Origin: JBHHYN01 sp046757565
GTDB lineage: Bacteria > Pseudomonadota > Gammaproteobacteria > Eutrophobiales > Eutrophobiaceae
Reading direction: 5' to 3'
Length of the DNA stretch: 15,179 nucleotides
Assembly: GCA_046757565.1 (NCBI GenBank)
Contig: JBHHYN010000067.1
Coordinates: 1 to 15,179 of the forward strand
Part shown: one piece after another, positions 14,991 through 15,179 of the stretch
How the letters are laid out: each line of letters opens with the position of its first letter
How positions within the stretch are numbered: position 1 is the stretch's first letter
Notes under the pieces: model-generated
Databases searched by the model: none
Seen by the model: the letters and a program-made list of their open reading frames with translations, nothing else
Told to the model about the DNA's origin: nothing
Made by a program: the position numbers and the translations under genes

Positions 14991-15003
14991 GGCAAGCCTT
15001 GCC
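14991..15003. promoter_or_regulatory. Perfect 13-bp inverted repeat, possible activator site
   Basis: GGCAAG-C-CTTGCC, with 6-bp perfect arms around one base. It is centred about 120 bp upstream of the predicted sigma-54 start point, a usual distance for enhancer-binding proteins. A role as an operator for a FlrC/FleR-type activator is inferred from position and symmetry only. Confidence 0.35.
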
Positions 15004-15179
15004 GATACTGGAAGTCGGGAGTCGTGGGCAGGGGATAATAAGTTACAAGTTATAAAAACAAGATAAAAACACTAGAAACACTGTACCGAAACCAAGTGTC
15101 AACCTGAAGGCTTGAATTAAATAGTATGGGTCTTCAGCAGAATCTGTGGGTTGATATATAAACAGTAGCCCGTCATTCC

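Larger units (their letters stand above)
14849..15179. other. Gene-free region upstream of flgB
   Basis: 331 bp with no convincing coding region on either strand. It holds a sigma-54-like promoter near flgB, a perfect 13-bp inverted repeat near 15000, an AT-rich stretch at about 15035-15075, and an isolated TTGACA on the minus strand (15102-15097) without a good -10 partner. The flgA or flgM genes that often lie here in related operons are not seen in this window. Confidence 0.7.

Noticed and set aside
15001..15008. GCCGATAC on the plus strand as a sigma-28 -10 box.
   Set aside because: The only TAAA upstream is 22 nt away instead of about 15, and no plus-strand gene follows inside the window.
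15072..15102. TTGACA on the minus strand as a sigma-70 promoter of flgB.
   Set aside because: A perfect -35 box, but no acceptable -10 box at 16-18 nt spacing.
15120..15178. Short minus-strand frame of about 19 codons starting near 15176.
   Set aside because: It has no recognisable product and cannot be told from chance at this length.
15167..15179. CCCGTCATTCC at the right edge as the beginning of a widespread GTCATTCCCGC-type intergenic repeat.
   Set aside because: It is cut off by the window edge, so there is too little sequence to support it.

Overview
The window carries one long, tightly packed flagellar operon read entirely on the minus strand (right to left). The order is flgB-C-D-E-F-G-H-I-J-K-L, followed by two large TPR-containing enzymes. 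P-ring and L-ring genes mean a Gram-negative host. A two-domain FlgJ (rod scaffold plus peptidoglycan hydrolase) and a sigma-54-like promoter ahead of flgB point to a gamma- or betaproteobacterium. I cannot name the genus.

Layout from the 5' end of the transcript: a gene-free leader (14849-15179) holds a GG-N10-GC promoter and a perfect 13-bp inverted repeat. Next come rod and hook genes flgBCDEF (14848-11312), distal rod and rings flgGHI (11212-8406), flgJ (8303-7422) and the hook-filament junction proteins flgKL (7415-4237). The last two genes are a TPR-glycosyltransferase (4229-2112) and a TPR-methyltransferase (2066-84). They sit in the place where flagellar glycan-modifying genes are often found, so modification of FlgK/FlgL or flagellin is a reasonable but unproven role.

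The unusual feature is a set of short tandem arrays, all with a period of exactly 7 bp but with different unit sequences: CTGTCCY, GRTTCAN, TTGACTC, GTTGAAC and ACTTTCC. They occupy four gene junctions plus the left edge. The GRTTCAN arrays read as NTGAACC in the mRNA. At two junctions they supply the start codon of the downstream gene (the methyltransferase and flgI), and at one they supply the stop codon and last residues of the upstream gene. The three genes directly after such arrays show no Shine-Dalgarno sequence, whereas flgC, flgD, flgE and flgG have good ones. The other junctions are ordinary short gaps.

No RNA genes, CRISPR arrays, transposases or complete insertion sequences were recognised. 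flgA, flgM and flgN are not in the window.
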